The notes under the pieces were generated by a model. That model did no database searches and was not told the DNA's origin. It saw only the letters and a program-made list of their open reading frames with translations. Both the position numbers and the translations under genes were made by a program. Positions 7,605-16,369 of a DNA stretch of 36,579 bases are shown here, piece after piece. Within the stretch, counting starts at the first letter, position 1. Each line of letters opens with the position of its first letter. This stretch comes from an uncultured Granulosicoccaceae bacterium (GTDB lineage: Bacteria; Pseudomonadota; Gammaproteobacteria; Granulosicoccales; Granulosicoccaceae), in contig CALHNS010000092.1 of NCBI GenBank assembly GCA_938035125.1, forward strand, positions 1-36,579. Direction: 5' to 3'.

Positions 7605-9251
7605 ATGCAGAATCAATGTGCAGGCGTTGAAGCCTTCTTTGAGCCGCTAGGTTTTTTATCCATCTTTTTCGATATCACCTGCGGCTTTGTTATCCTATTT
7701 AACGATCCTTATGCGGTAATGTTTGTTGTGCTGGCAGCCTTTGTAGGCATTGTCTTTGGTGCACTACCAGGGCTTACTGCCGCTGCAGCTATCGCTATGA
7801 TGCTCCCCATTCTCATTGCCTACAATGATGAAATTGGCGGCTTGGCAGGCTTAGCGTTTTTATATGTCATCGGTAAATCCGGACGCTACGGCGGCTCTAT
7901 TGCGGCCATTTTATTCAACACCCCCGGCACCGCAGCATCGGCAGCTACCATGCAAGACGGCTACCCAATGACTCAAAACGGTAAGGCGGGTAAAGCACTT
8001 AAAACAGCAACGGTTGCCTCAGCCTATGGTGACTACTTCGGTGAAATCGTATTAATCTTTGGTGCCGTATCCATTGCAGCGTTTACGCGCCAATTTGGCC
8101 CGCCAGAAAACTTTGCCATTTACTTGATGGCCTTTATTGTTATCGGCTCTGTGGTGAGTGACAGCATCATCAAAGGCATTCTTTCCACCTTGTTTGGTGC
8201 GGTCGTTGGTTTAATCGGTGAAGACATCATCACAGGGCAATTCAAAATGACCATGGGCATCGATGAATTGGAATCAGGTATGGCACTGGTGCCGTTATTA
8301 ATTGGTGTGTTTGTTATTTCAGAAGTGATCATCCAAGCGGAGAAAGCGGCCAAGGTGAAGATGATTGATCTCGCCGCTCGCAAAGTGGAAGACCCAACTG
8401 CACACTACTTTACGTGGAATGAATTTAAGCGATGCTTTCCACTTATGTTTCGCTCATCTATCTATGGCTCCTTAATTGGCATGATGCCTGGGCTGGGTTC
8501 ATCCGTGGCCTGCTTCGTGGCCTACGGCGAAGAGAAACGCAAAGCCAAAAATAAAAAAGAATGGGGCACGGGCATCGTTGAAGGCATTGCCGCTCCTGAA
8601 TCGGCAAATAATGCCGTGTCAGGTCCGTCCATGATCCCACTATTAACGCTGGGCATTCCAGGTTCAACCATCGCTGCTGTGCTCATCGGTATGTTTTTAG
8701 TTAACGGATTGCAGCCAGGGCCAAGCATCTTTGCAACCGAACCGCCACTTTTTATGGGCGGCCAGCTTATTAGCCCAAGAGAGTTTATTTTTGGCGTTTT
8801 TGCGGCAGGATTAATTGGTATTGCCTGCTATGCATTAATTGGTTACTTTGCCGCCCCATTAATCGGGCGAGTGATCGCCATTCTGCCCACACAGTATCTC
8901 TACCCATTTATTTTTATGACAGCGCTAGCCGCAAGTTACTCTTCACGCGCATCCATTTGGGATGTAGGCTTTGCTTTACTGTTCGGCGTCATCGGTTATG
9001 CCATGCGACGAACAAATTTTTCCGCTGCCGCCTTTATCATCGCCTTTGTTTTAACGTCCAGTATGGAAGAAGCGTTTCGGCAATCCATGATCATCTCCGA
9101 CAAGGGCTTTTTTATATTCACAAGCTTTGAATATCAAGGCAAGTTCTCTTACGCACCGATATTTTTAATTATCGCCGCCGTGGTTATCCTCTTCCGCTCT
9201 TGGTCAACTTATCGCGCTAAACAAGCCGAGGATCAACAAACAACCCAGTAG
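7605..9251 (+). CDS. tctA: TTT-system large membrane subunit (TctA family)
   Basis: A 548-residue polytopic transporter subunit. It contains the two family signatures: GALPGLTAAAAIAMMLPI (about residues 52-69) and the loop GGSIAAILFNTPGTAASAATMQDGYPM (about 97-123), plus the second-half counterpart MPGLGSSVACFVAYGEEKR and GPSMIPLLTLGIPGSTIAAVL. The usual length is about 500, so it is slightly long, with an extra N-terminal segment containing two cysteines. ATG at 7605 follows AGGAG. It forms the cation-coupled translocation channel with TctB. The next gene starts 5 nt after its stop, indicating one operon. Confidence 0.93.
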   Translation: MQNQCAGVEAFFEPLGFLSIFFDITCGFVILFNDPYAVMFVVLAAFVGIVFGALPGLTAAAAIAMMLPILIAYNDEIGGLAGLAFLYVIGKSGRYGGSIAAILFNTPGTAASAATMQDGYPMTQNGKAGKALKTATVASAYGDYFGEIVLIFGAVSIAAFTRQFGPPENFAIYLMAFIVIGSVVSDSIIKGILSTLFGAVVGLIGEDIITGQFKMTMGIDELESGMALVPLLIGVFVISEVIIQAEKAAKVKMIDLAARKVEDPTAHYFTWNEFKRCFPLMFRSSIYGSLIGMMPGLGSSVACFVAYGEEKRKAKNKKEWGTGIVEGIAAPESANNAVSGPSMIPLLTLGIPGSTIAAVLIGMFLVNGLQPGPSIFATEPPLFMGGQLISPREFIFGVFAAGLIGIACYALIGYFAAPLIGRVIAILPTQYLYPFIFMTALAASYSSRASIWDVGFALLFGVIGYAMRRTNFSAAAFIIAFVLTSSMEEAFRQSMIISDKGFFIFTSFEYQGKFSYAPIFLIIAAVVILFRSWSTYRAKQAEDQQTTQ

Positions 9252-9256
9252 CCAAA

Positions 9257-10312
9257 ATGGACATTCGCTTTCTACCCATTTTTTTATTCGGTTTAATTGG
9301 TGGCTATTGTGCGTATTTAATCGGTGCTCCAATGCCGTTCATGTTGGGCGGCATTTTTGGCGCTGCGTGTTTTGTACTTTGGTACGAGCGCAAAGACAAA
9401 CGGCTACCCAAACTATCGCGATGGGTGCGTTTGGTGTTTATGTCGATCATTGGCGCGATGATCGGCACACGCTTTACCCCTGAATTTTTAACCCTGTTGC
9501 CTCAATTTTGGATCTCTGGCCTTGCGCTGATTCCCTTTATTTTATTAGCTCATGCGGGCAGCTACGCAATCATGCGAGGCTTGGGTGGATACGAAAGATT
9601 AGATGCCTATTTTGCTTCGCTGCCTGGAGGCATTATTGATTCTGCGGCTTTAGCGGAAGAGGCAGGCGCTGATCTTAGGATTGTGACCGCACAGCATTTC
9701 ATACGCATCATTCTTGTGGTGACATCCGTTCCCCTACTTTTTTTGTTTGTTCAAGGTGAAACGGTTGGCTCGGCCGCTGGCGAATCGATGGCATCCGTTG
9801 ACTACAACATGGCCGATATCGCATCAATCGTTGGGATTGCTTTAGTTGGTCTATTCCTCGGTAAATTAGCTAGGCTACCGGTGTCTCATATGTTAGGCCC
9901 GTTACTGTTAGCGTTAGCATTATCGGTTGGTGGCGTTATTGACCTCAACGTACCCCCTTGGCTTAGTCACGCCGCACAATATATGGTCGGTTCCGCTCTG
10001 GGCGCTCAATTCTCAGGCATTTCTAGAACACTGTTGATACGCGGCCTAGGCATGGGTTTGCTTTCAGGCACTTACATGCTAGGCCTTGCAGCAACGTTTG
10101 CAATAATCCTTGTGCAGTATGTACCTGCAGATTTCGGCGCTATGTTTATAAGCTTTGCAGCTGGTGGTCTTGCTGAAATGAGCTTGATAGCCTTGTCACT
10201 TAACTTTAATCCCATCGTAGTTGCAATTCACCATTTGGTTCGAATTCTAATGACGGTAGGGTTTGGTAATTTCCTATCGCGTCGCGTGTTCAAACTGGTG
10301 CCTGAAAATTGA
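9257..10312 (+). CDS. AbrB-family membrane protein
   Basis: A 351-residue membrane protein with about ten helices in two repeats, matching the AbrB (putative ammonia monooxygenase/transport regulator) family. The first repeat has LIGAPMPFMLGGIFGAACF and the second LPVSHMLGPLLLALALSVGG, the paired proline-and-glycine signatures of this family. LPGGIIDSAALAEEAGAD and FAAGGLAEMSLIALSL are the conserved loops. Despite an old annotation name it has no monooxygenase features, and it often accompanies TTT or carboxylate uptake genes. It starts 5 nt after tctA, and its stop overlaps the start of the thiamine-diphosphate enzyme. Its transported substrate is unknown. Confidence 0.85.
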   Translation: MDIRFLPIFLFGLIGGYCAYLIGAPMPFMLGGIFGAACFVLWYERKDKRLPKLSRWVRLVFMSIIGAMIGTRFTPEFLTLLPQFWISGLALIPFILLAHAGSYAIMRGLGGYERLDAYFASLPGGIIDSAALAEEAGADLRIVTAQHFIRIILVVTSVPLLFLFVQGETVGSAAGESMASVDYNMADIASIVGIALVGLFLGKLARLPVSHMLGPLLLALALSVGGVIDLNVPPWLSHAAQYMVGSALGAQFSGISRTLLIRGLGMGLLSGTYMLGLAATFAIILVQYVPADFGAMFISFAAGGLAEMSLIALSLNFNPIVVAIHHLVRILMTVGFGNFLSRRVFKLVPEN

Positions 10313-11967
10313 AAATTTTCGAAGCACTTGCTCATGCATTTTATCGTGAGCAAATTGAGTCTTGCTTTGCGCTACTCGGTGATGCCAATATGCACTGGGC
10401 CGGTGCATTAAGCGATTTGGGCATACGCATGATTTACACGCGTCATGAGCATGCAGCCGTAGCAGGTGCTACAGCTTACGCACGCGCAACCCATTCTGTG
10501 GGAGTTGCAAGCGTTACCTGTGGGCCTGGCTTAACTCAAATAATGACTATTCTGCCCATTGCCGTAAGGGCACGCATTCCGCTGCTTATCTTCGCTGGCG
10601 AAGCTCCAATAAATAAACCCTGGTATAACCAAGGCATTGCACAAAGACCATTTGTTGAAGCCTGCGGTGCGCAGTATCGAGCGTTACATAATCCCAGCTC
10701 AATGATTATCGATGTACATCAAGCCTTTGCTGATGCGAAAAAAACACAACAACCGATTGTTTTAGGCGTGCCGTTTGATTTACAACAGCAACCTTACAAA
10801 GATGATGCGACGCACCCAACTTCAGATAAATTATTCACACCATCATTACCACTAAGCCCAAATAATGCAGCGATTGAGACGGCAGCAGCTCTCATTGCAA
10901 ACGCGCAACGCCCCATCGTGTTGGCAGGCTTAGGCGCCATTGACGATAGCGCGACATCTGCCTGTATATCGCTTGCTGAACTCAGCGGCGCATGTTTCGC
11001 CACCACGCTTCCAGCCAAAGGCTTATTTCATGATCAGGCGTTTAACTTAGGCGTTGCAGGAGGTTATGCATCTGAAGGTGCAAAAAAACTATTCGCTGAA
11101 ACCGATCTAGTCATTGCTATTGGCGCGCGCTTAGCGGCGCACACGTTTGATGGAGGGAATCTGACACCCCACGCCAAAGTTATCCATATAGATATTGATC
11201 CACAAGAGACGGTTCAAGGCCGAAAAGCATCAGACGTAATGATTGCATCCGATGCGCGTTTGGGTGCAGAGGCATTAAGTTCTGCTTTAAGAAAAGAAGG
11301 GGCGCCTTTGAATGGCTGGCGTAATAAAGATCTACTGCAGCGCACCGAAGCTGCGATAACTTTACCCAACATATCCGCACACGAAACTCCCGATGGCGCC
11401 TTGCATCCAATGGCTGTCATCAAACAACTCAGTGATATCATTCCACCCCACTGCCACATCATTAATACATCTGGTCATTGCGCTTACTACACCGCGCAAA
11501 TGAATAAACATCCGCAAAGCCACTATACCGTTATCCGAGATTTTGGCGCAATTGGTAACGGAACCTCATTTGCAATGGGCATAGCAGCTGCGCACCCTGA
11601 ACGCCTTATCGTACTCATCGATGGCGACGGTTCTGCCTTAATGAATATTCAAGAACTAGAAACTATGCATCGACATAAAATGAATATTCTCACCATTGTG
11701 TTAAACGATGGTGCATACGGATCAGAAGTGCATAAGTTACGTGCCGATGGCGTCACAGATGCCGGTTCGGTATTTGGCCGACCCGACTTTGCAGGTATTG
11801 CAAGCGGGTTTGGCTTGCAGGGTAAATCGTTTACAACAATCGATAAGCTAGCGCAGAGTATGGATGAATTTTTATTAAAACCAACGCCTACGGTGTGGGA
11901 TATTCATATTTCTGATCAGATAGCCTCACCGCAAATATTGAAAGCCCATAAGGCGGCAAAAAATTAG
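10309..11967 (+). CDS. Thiamine-diphosphate-dependent enzyme, acetolactate synthase-like
   Basis: A 552-residue ThDP enzyme with three domains: N-terminal PYR domain (about 1-165), central domain (about 190-320) and C-terminal PP domain (about 360-530). The catalytic glutamate that activates ThDP is E47 in YTRHEHAAVAGATAYA. The ThDP-magnesium motif is IDGDGSALMNIQELE through LNDGAYG (about residues 437-470). TTG at 10309 overlaps the preceding stop as TTGA, implying translational coupling with the AbrB gene. It is not close to a named enzyme that I can identify; candidates are 2-oxoacid decarboxylases or carboligases. The operon suggests it acts on a carboxylate brought in by the TTT system. 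Confidence 0.85.
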   Translation: MKIFEALAHAFYREQIESCFALLGDANMHWAGALSDLGIRMIYTRHEHAAVAGATAYARATHSVGVASVTCGPGLTQIMTILPIAVRARIPLLIFAGEAPINKPWYNQGIAQRPFVEACGAQYRALHNPSSMIIDVHQAFADAKKTQQPIVLGVPFDLQQQPYKDDATHPTSDKLFTPSLPLSPNNAAIETAAALIANAQRPIVLAGLGAIDDSATSACISLAELSGACFATTLPAKGLFHDQAFNLGVAGGYASEGAKKLFAETDLVIAIGARLAAHTFDGGNLTPHAKVIHIDIDPQETVQGRKASDVMIASDARLGAEALSSALRKEGAPLNGWRNKDLLQRTEAAITLPNISAHETPDGALHPMAVIKQLSDIIPPHCHIINTSGHCAYYTAQMNKHPQSHYTVIRDFGAIGNGTSFAMGIAAAHPERLIVLIDGDGSALMNIQELETMHRHKMNILTIVLNDGAYGSEVHKLRADGVTDAGSVFGRPDFAGIASGFGLQGKSFTTIDKLAQSMDEFLLKPTPTVWDIHISDQIASPQILKAHKAAKN

Positions 11968-12065
11968 TTAAGCTCACCTATATTTATTTTGCATTGGGCT
12001 TTTGAAAGCTTGAACTCTTGCGATGCTAGATGCTAGATGTAATATACATAATGCCAAACGAGCGA

Positions 12066-12875
12066 CTAAATCGAAGGCACATCTGGCAGCCCTTCACGCT
12101 TAACCTTATCCAAATTTGCAACCGTTGATTGCGTCATCAAAGGTTCCACTCCCAGTTCGATTAGTTGCTCGGCCGATGCGACCATTTCGTGATATCGCCT
12201 CTCGGCATGAATGCCTGTACCTGTCACGAGCCGTTGCAGCATGTTCTTATCCATCACAGCAAACTGATCAACTAAGTTCTGCCAAAGCCACGCCTCACAA
12301 CCGGCTTTGTTAGCCCCTTCCATTGCTTCAATTAACAAACCTGAAAGCCCTTTTATGACAACACTACGCAGCAATTTACGCTCTGCCGCATCGCCTGCCT
12401 TGTCACTAACCACTTGCACAGGCATACCGAAACCACCGAGCAACTCACTTAATTCAGACGCGCCATTACCTGACAACATTGCCGGAGTTTTTATCCCATT
12501 GCCTGGCACCATAGCCATTAACGCCACATCGCAGAATTTAAAACCCGCACCACTTGCGGTTGAATGAAGTTGTCGTTTTAATCCAGCACTGGCGCTAGCA
12601 AAGTCAGCATAGATGGCTGTTGTTGGAACCGAGCTAATTGCTTGATTGAGTGCGGTTGTGGCATCTACAGATCCTGTAAAAGAAAAAACATAATCAGCGT
12701 TCTCAACCGCCTCTTCTGGCGTTGTAGTTCGAACCACACCATCGGGTGTGGCAACCTCTGCTGGATCATATCCGAACAGCTGCAATTCTTTGCCGTTGGC
12801 TTTACTAACGCTCAGTAGATCCAAGCCGATCAGAGTACCGGCTTCTCCCAGCCCGAAAATAGCGATATGAATCAT
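12066..12875 (-). CDS. NAD(P)-dependent 6PGDH-like dehydrogenase with DUF1932 domain
   Basis: A 269-residue oxidoreductase of the beta-hydroxyacid dehydrogenase superfamily. The N-terminus IHIAIFGLGEAGTLIGLDLL is a Rossmann dinucleotide-binding motif (GxGxxG), followed by a binding domain to about residue 165. The C-terminal part (LLRSVVIKGLSGLLIEAMEGANKAG, about 185-215) is the DUF1932 signature, with a lysine at the position of the superfamily catalytic lysine. Such proteins reduce or oxidise 3-hydroxyacids, but DUF1932 members are poorly characterised. ATG is the complement of 12873-12875. It is divergent from the enoyl-CoA hydratase gene and convergent with the ThDP enzyme gene. Confidence 0.8.
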   Translation of the reverse strand: MIHIAIFGLGEAGTLIGLDLLSVSKANGKELQLFGYDPAEVATPDGVVRTTTPEEAVENADYVFSFTGSVDATTALNQAISSVPTTAIYADFASASAGLKRQLHSTASGAGFKFCDVALMAMVPGNGIKTPAMLSGNGASELSELLGGFGMPVQVVSDKAGDAAERKLLRSVVIKGLSGLLIEAMEGANKAGCEAWLWQNLVDQFAVMDKNMLQRLVTGTGIHAERRYHEMVASAEQLIELGVEPLMTQSTVANLDKVKREGLPDVPSI

Positions 12876-12960
12876 GGGTTAATGGCCTTTGTAAATTTCA
12901 CGCATCTCTTCTCGAAACGCGTCAATAAAAACACTATACTGGATCCGGTACTTATTATAA

Positions 12961-13788
12961 ATGCGCAACACACTGCTTATGATGACTGAAATCGCTTTGC
13001 CAACCGATAAAATGCTTGCACACGTTGAAGGCGCGGTGGGCCATTTAATATTTAATAATCCTGATCGATATAACGCCGTGTCTTTAGAAATGTGGGACGC
13101 CGTTGAAACAGCTTTAACAGCCTTTTCTAAGGATGATCAAGTGCGTGTTGTGGTCTTATCCGGTGCGGGCGGCAAGGCGTTTGTCTCAGGAGCTGATATT
13201 TCCAAATTTGAAAAAGAGCGCGGCTCTAAAGAGGCGGTGCAGCATTACAACGAAAGGCTTAGCGTTGTCTACGAGATCATTGAAAATTTCCCCAAACCTA
13301 CCATCGCTATGATTAACGGTCATTGTATTGGTGGTGGTTTAAACCTTGCGGCCTGCACCGATTTTCGCATTGCATCAGCGAAATCACGCTTTGCCATGCC
13401 AGCCGCCAAATTAGCGCTGGGCTACCCGTTCGATGCTATCCGTCGTTTGGTTAATGCCGTGGGCGCATCAGCAACTAAAAAGCTTATGTTCACGGCTAAG
13501 TCCATTGATGCTGATACAGCTCTTCAACTTGGATTGGTGCAAGAAGTAGTTAGTGAAGAAACTCTAGTTGAACGAGTAAACGAAGTAGCAAGCACCATAG
13601 CAGACAATGCACCGCTAACTATTCGTGCAATGAAATACATCGCCACCCAAGTTATGCAACCTGATCCGTCAAAACGTGATTTAGCCCGTTGCGACGAAAT
13701 GGTGGCTGCCTGTTTTGCATCGGAAGATTACGTTGAGGGGCGCACAGCGTTTATGGAAAAGCGTAAACCAGAATTTAAAGGTCGATAA
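12961..13788 (+). CDS. Enoyl-CoA hydratase/isomerase family protein
   Basis: A crotonase-fold protein of 275 residues (or 269 if translation begins at the ATG at 12979; neither start has a strong ribosome-binding site). FNNPDRYNAVSLEMWDAVE is the usual beta1-alpha1 region. GAGGKAFVSGADISKFE forms the first oxyanion-hole strand, and AMINGHCIGGGLNLAACTDFRIAS the second, with the GGG that binds the thioester carbonyl. A catalytic glutamate at the usual second position is not obvious (AKLALGYPFDAIRRL), so isomerase or hydrolase activity is possible. It is convergent with the second CoA-transferase gene with only 7 bp between them. Acts on acyl-CoA esters in the cytoplasm. Confidence 0.88.
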   Translation: MRNTLLMMTEIALPTDKMLAHVEGAVGHLIFNNPDRYNAVSLEMWDAVETALTAFSKDDQVRVVVLSGAGGKAFVSGADISKFEKERGSKEAVQHYNERLSVVYEIIENFPKPTIAMINGHCIGGGLNLAACTDFRIASAKSRFAMPAAKLALGYPFDAIRRLVNAVGASATKKLMFTAKSIDADTALQLGLVQEVVSEETLVERVNEVASTIADNAPLTIRAMKYIATQVMQPDPSKRDLARCDEMVAACFASEDYVEGRTAFMEKRKPEFKGR

Positions 13789-13795
13789 TTATCGG

Positions 13796-14989
13796 CTAAA
13801 TAATGTGCTCTTCACGCATCCTATCGAATTGATCTTGTTCTACGCCCAATTCATTCAAAATTTCTTCGGTGGCGTTTCCGCGCTCAGGCGGGGCTACCTT
13901 AATACTACTTGGGGTGCGCTCAAGAATAACTGGCTGATTAATTAACGAAATGTCGCCCATCACTGGTGTGCTAACCGTAGAACACATATCCAAGTGCTTC
14001 ACTTGTGGGTCATTGAAGGTTTTATCAATGGTATAAATCGGGCCGCTTGGTACGCCCGCTTCACCAAAAATTTCAATCCAGTCTTCACTGGTACGCGTTG
14101 TGGTAATTTCATTAATAAGTGCATTTAGCTCATCACGATGTTCAGAACGCAGTTTCGCATCTTTAAAATGTGAATGATCGAGCCACTGTTCTTTATTAAC
14201 CGATTTACAGAACCGCTGCCACGTTGCCTCACCCGCAACGGCAATGTTGATATGACCATCTTTAGTTTCGAAAACACCAGTGGGTATGCTTGTTGGGTGA
14301 TTGTTACCGGCTTGTGCTGGAACTTGTTCATTGACGGTCCAACGGGCCGCCTGAAAATCCAGCATCGCTATCATGGCTTGTAACAATGAAGTATGAAGCC
14401 ACTGTCCTTTACCAGATTGTTCACGCTCATACAGCGCAAGTAAAATACCCTGCGCACAGAAGTGTCCAGCACAAAGATCGGCGATAGGAATGCCCACTCG
14501 CATTGGGCCATCACCTGGCACACCTGTAATAGACATTAGCCCGCCCATACCTTGGGCGACTTGATCAAAGCCTGGGCGTTTAGCATAGGGACCACTTTGC
14601 CCAAACCCAGAAATGCTGGCATATATTAGACGTTCATTGGTTTTCGCTAAAGTGTCGTAATCAATGCCTAACCGCTCTTTAACATCTGGGCGAAAATTTT
14701 CAACCACCACATCAGCGGTATCCGCCAGCTTGCGAAATATCGCCATGCCTTCCTCTGTTTTGAGGTTCAACGTTATGCTGCGTTTGTTGCGCTGCAAATT
14801 CTGAAAATCGGCTGTATGACGAGCGGCACCTAGGGAACCATCGGGTTCTAGGGCTTCAGGTTGCTCAATTCGAATAACATCAGCGCCCCAATCAGCCAAT
14901 TGCCTTACCGCTGTTGGGCCGGAACGTACGCGGGTTAAGTCCAATACACGCACTTTATCGAGTACTGCGGAGGCCGGTTGGTAAGGCAT
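13796..14989 (-). CDS. CaiB/BaiF family CoA-transferase (second copy)
   Basis: A 397-residue class III CoA-transferase. VLDLTRVRSGPTAVRQLADWGADVIRIE is the N-terminal signature, then NKRSITLNLKTEEG and ADVVVENFRPDVKERLGIDY, with the conserved VENFRPD; GFGQSGPYAKRPGFDQVAQGMGGLMSITG continues the core. It is complete and clearly diverged from the copy at 4681-5841, which has NHVPCTM at the VENFRPD position. The acid substrate is unknown. Convergent with the enoyl-CoA hydratase, it may supply or use the same CoA ester. ATG is the complement of 14987-14989. Divergent from the MFS exporter gene. Confidence 0.9.
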   Translation of the reverse strand: MPYQPASAVLDKVRVLDLTRVRSGPTAVRQLADWGADVIRIEQPEALEPDGSLGAARHTADFQNLQRNKRSITLNLKTEEGMAIFRKLADTADVVVENFRPDVKERLGIDYDTLAKTNERLIYASISGFGQSGPYAKRPGFDQVAQGMGGLMSITGVPGDGPMRVGIPIADLCAGHFCAQGILLALYEREQSGKGQWLHTSLLQAMIAMLDFQAARWTVNEQVPAQAGNNHPTSIPTGVFETKDGHINIAVAGEATWQRFCKSVNKEQWLDHSHFKDAKLRSEHRDELNALINEITTTRTSEDWIEIFGEAGVPSGPIYTIDKTFNDPQVKHLDMCSTVSTPVMGDISLINQPVILERTPSSIKVAPPERGNATEEILNELGVEQDQFDRMREEHII

Positions 14990-15142
14990 GGTTTAATCCC
15001 GAAGCTGAGTCGTTGTATTTTACGAATTCGTTGTTGGCTTTACCATACCCAAAAAAACACATCCTATCTGCATTTAAAGAACAAAGGCCGGTAGACTCTT
15101 AACTCCTCTCTAGAGGAAATTGCCTACAAGAATTCTAAAGCT

Positions 15143-16336
15143 ATGCGTTTACCGGTCATCTTTATATTCATAACCGTGGTGCTCGATTCCATGGGAATCG
15201 GGATCATTATGCCGGTGATGCCCGATTTGATTCAAGAAGTTGGAAACGTTGATCTCAGCCAAGCCGCAATTTGGGGCGGCACCTTAACCGTTGTTTTTGC
15301 CATTAATCAGTTTCTGTTCTCCCCAACGGTAGGAGGCTTATCGGATGCTTACGGTCGCAGGCCAGTTCTACTGATTGCCTTACTAGTGATGTCGCTCGAC
15401 TATTTGGTGATGGCTTTTGCGCAATCGCTCTGGCTATTGTTTGTTGGGCGTTTCATTGGCGGCATTACCGCAGCGACACACTCCACCGCTGGCGCATACA
15501 TGGCTGACATTTCCACCAGCGAAGACAAGGCTAAGAATTTCGGGCTTTTAGGTGCTGCGTTTGGTGTCGGGTTTATTCTAGGCCCGATGTTAGGTGGGTT
15601 ATTAGCTGAATACGGGTCTCGTGCTCCGTTTTTTGCAGCCGCCGCACTGGCCTTTGCCAATATGTTGTTTGGTTATTTCGTATTGCCTGAATCGCTCAAA
15701 AAAGAAAAACGGCGTGCATTTGATTGGCGGCGAGCCAATCCTTTCGGTGCTTTCAAACAAATGAAAACATTGCCAGGCCTTATGCCTATGTTGTTGGTAT
15801 TCCTTTTACTGAATATAGCGTTTTTCGTTTATCCATCTATCTGGGCATTCTTTGGGCGAGCACAGTTCAATTGGGATGCACGCATGGTGGGTTTTACACT
15901 CGCAGCTTATGGCTTGGGTATTGTGATTGTTCAAGGTGTGCTTATAAGGCCTATCCTCGCCCGTTTTGGTGAAAAAATAACCGCCTTGTTTGGCATGAGC
16001 ATGCACTTACTGTCATTCCTTGCCTATCAACTGATGACTGAAACGTGGCATGTCTTTGCGTTTATGCCCATCAGTGTGTTCAGTGCTGTCGCCGTACCTG
16101 CACTACAAGGTTTGATGAGCAACAGCGTTTCTGATAACGCGCAAGGTGAATTGCAAGGTGCGATGAGTTCACTCACAGCGCTTGCAACCATTATCAGCCC
16201 ATTTGCTATGACTCAAGTGTTCAGTTACTTTACGAACAGCAACGCACCTGTGTATCTACCTTCTGCACCCTTTTTACTGTCGGCCTTATCGATCATCGTT
16301 GCTTTTTATCTGTTCAGTCGATGGAAGCCAAGCTAA
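15143..16336 (+). CDS. MFS transporter, TetA/TCR-like
   Basis: A 397-residue major facilitator with 12 hydrophobic segments. FITVVLDSMGIGIIMPVMPDLI in helix 1 is typical of the TetA/TCR drug:proton antiporter group. Motif A is GGLSDAYGRRPVLL (residues 64-77) between helices 2 and 3. GAAFGVGFILGPMLGG matches the antiporter motif C region in helix 5. This suggests proton-driven efflux of a small molecule, though whether it is a drug or a pathway metabolite cannot be told. No regulator of the TetR type is adjacent. It is convergent with the ABC exporter gene, 33 bp apart. Confidence 0.88.
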   Translation: MRLPVIFIFITVVLDSMGIGIIMPVMPDLIQEVGNVDLSQAAIWGGTLTVVFAINQFLFSPTVGGLSDAYGRRPVLLIALLVMSLDYLVMAFAQSLWLLFVGRFIGGITAATHSTAGAYMADISTSEDKAKNFGLLGAAFGVGFILGPMLGGLLAEYGSRAPFFAAAALAFANMLFGYFVLPESLKKEKRRAFDWRRANPFGAFKQMKTLPGLMPMLLVFLLLNIAFFVYPSIWAFFGRAQFNWDARMVGFTLAAYGLGIVIVQGVLIRPILARFGEKITALFGMSMHLLSFLAYQLMTETWHVFAFMPISVFSAVAVPALQGLMSNSVSDNAQGELQGAMSSLTALATIISPFAMTQVFSYFTNSNAPVYLPSAPFLLSALSIIVAFYLFSRWKPS

Positions 16337-16369
16337 AGGCACATTTTCGCTAGTTACATGCAGCGATTA

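Noticed and set aside
3907-11967. Sulfonate degradation cluster (TauE/SafE, TTT transporter, ThDP enzyme as sulfoacetaldehyde acetyltransferase)
   Set aside because: The ThDP enzyme does not resemble Xsc at its N-terminus, no phosphate acetyltransferase or taurine gene is present, and TauE/SafE proteins have many substrates.
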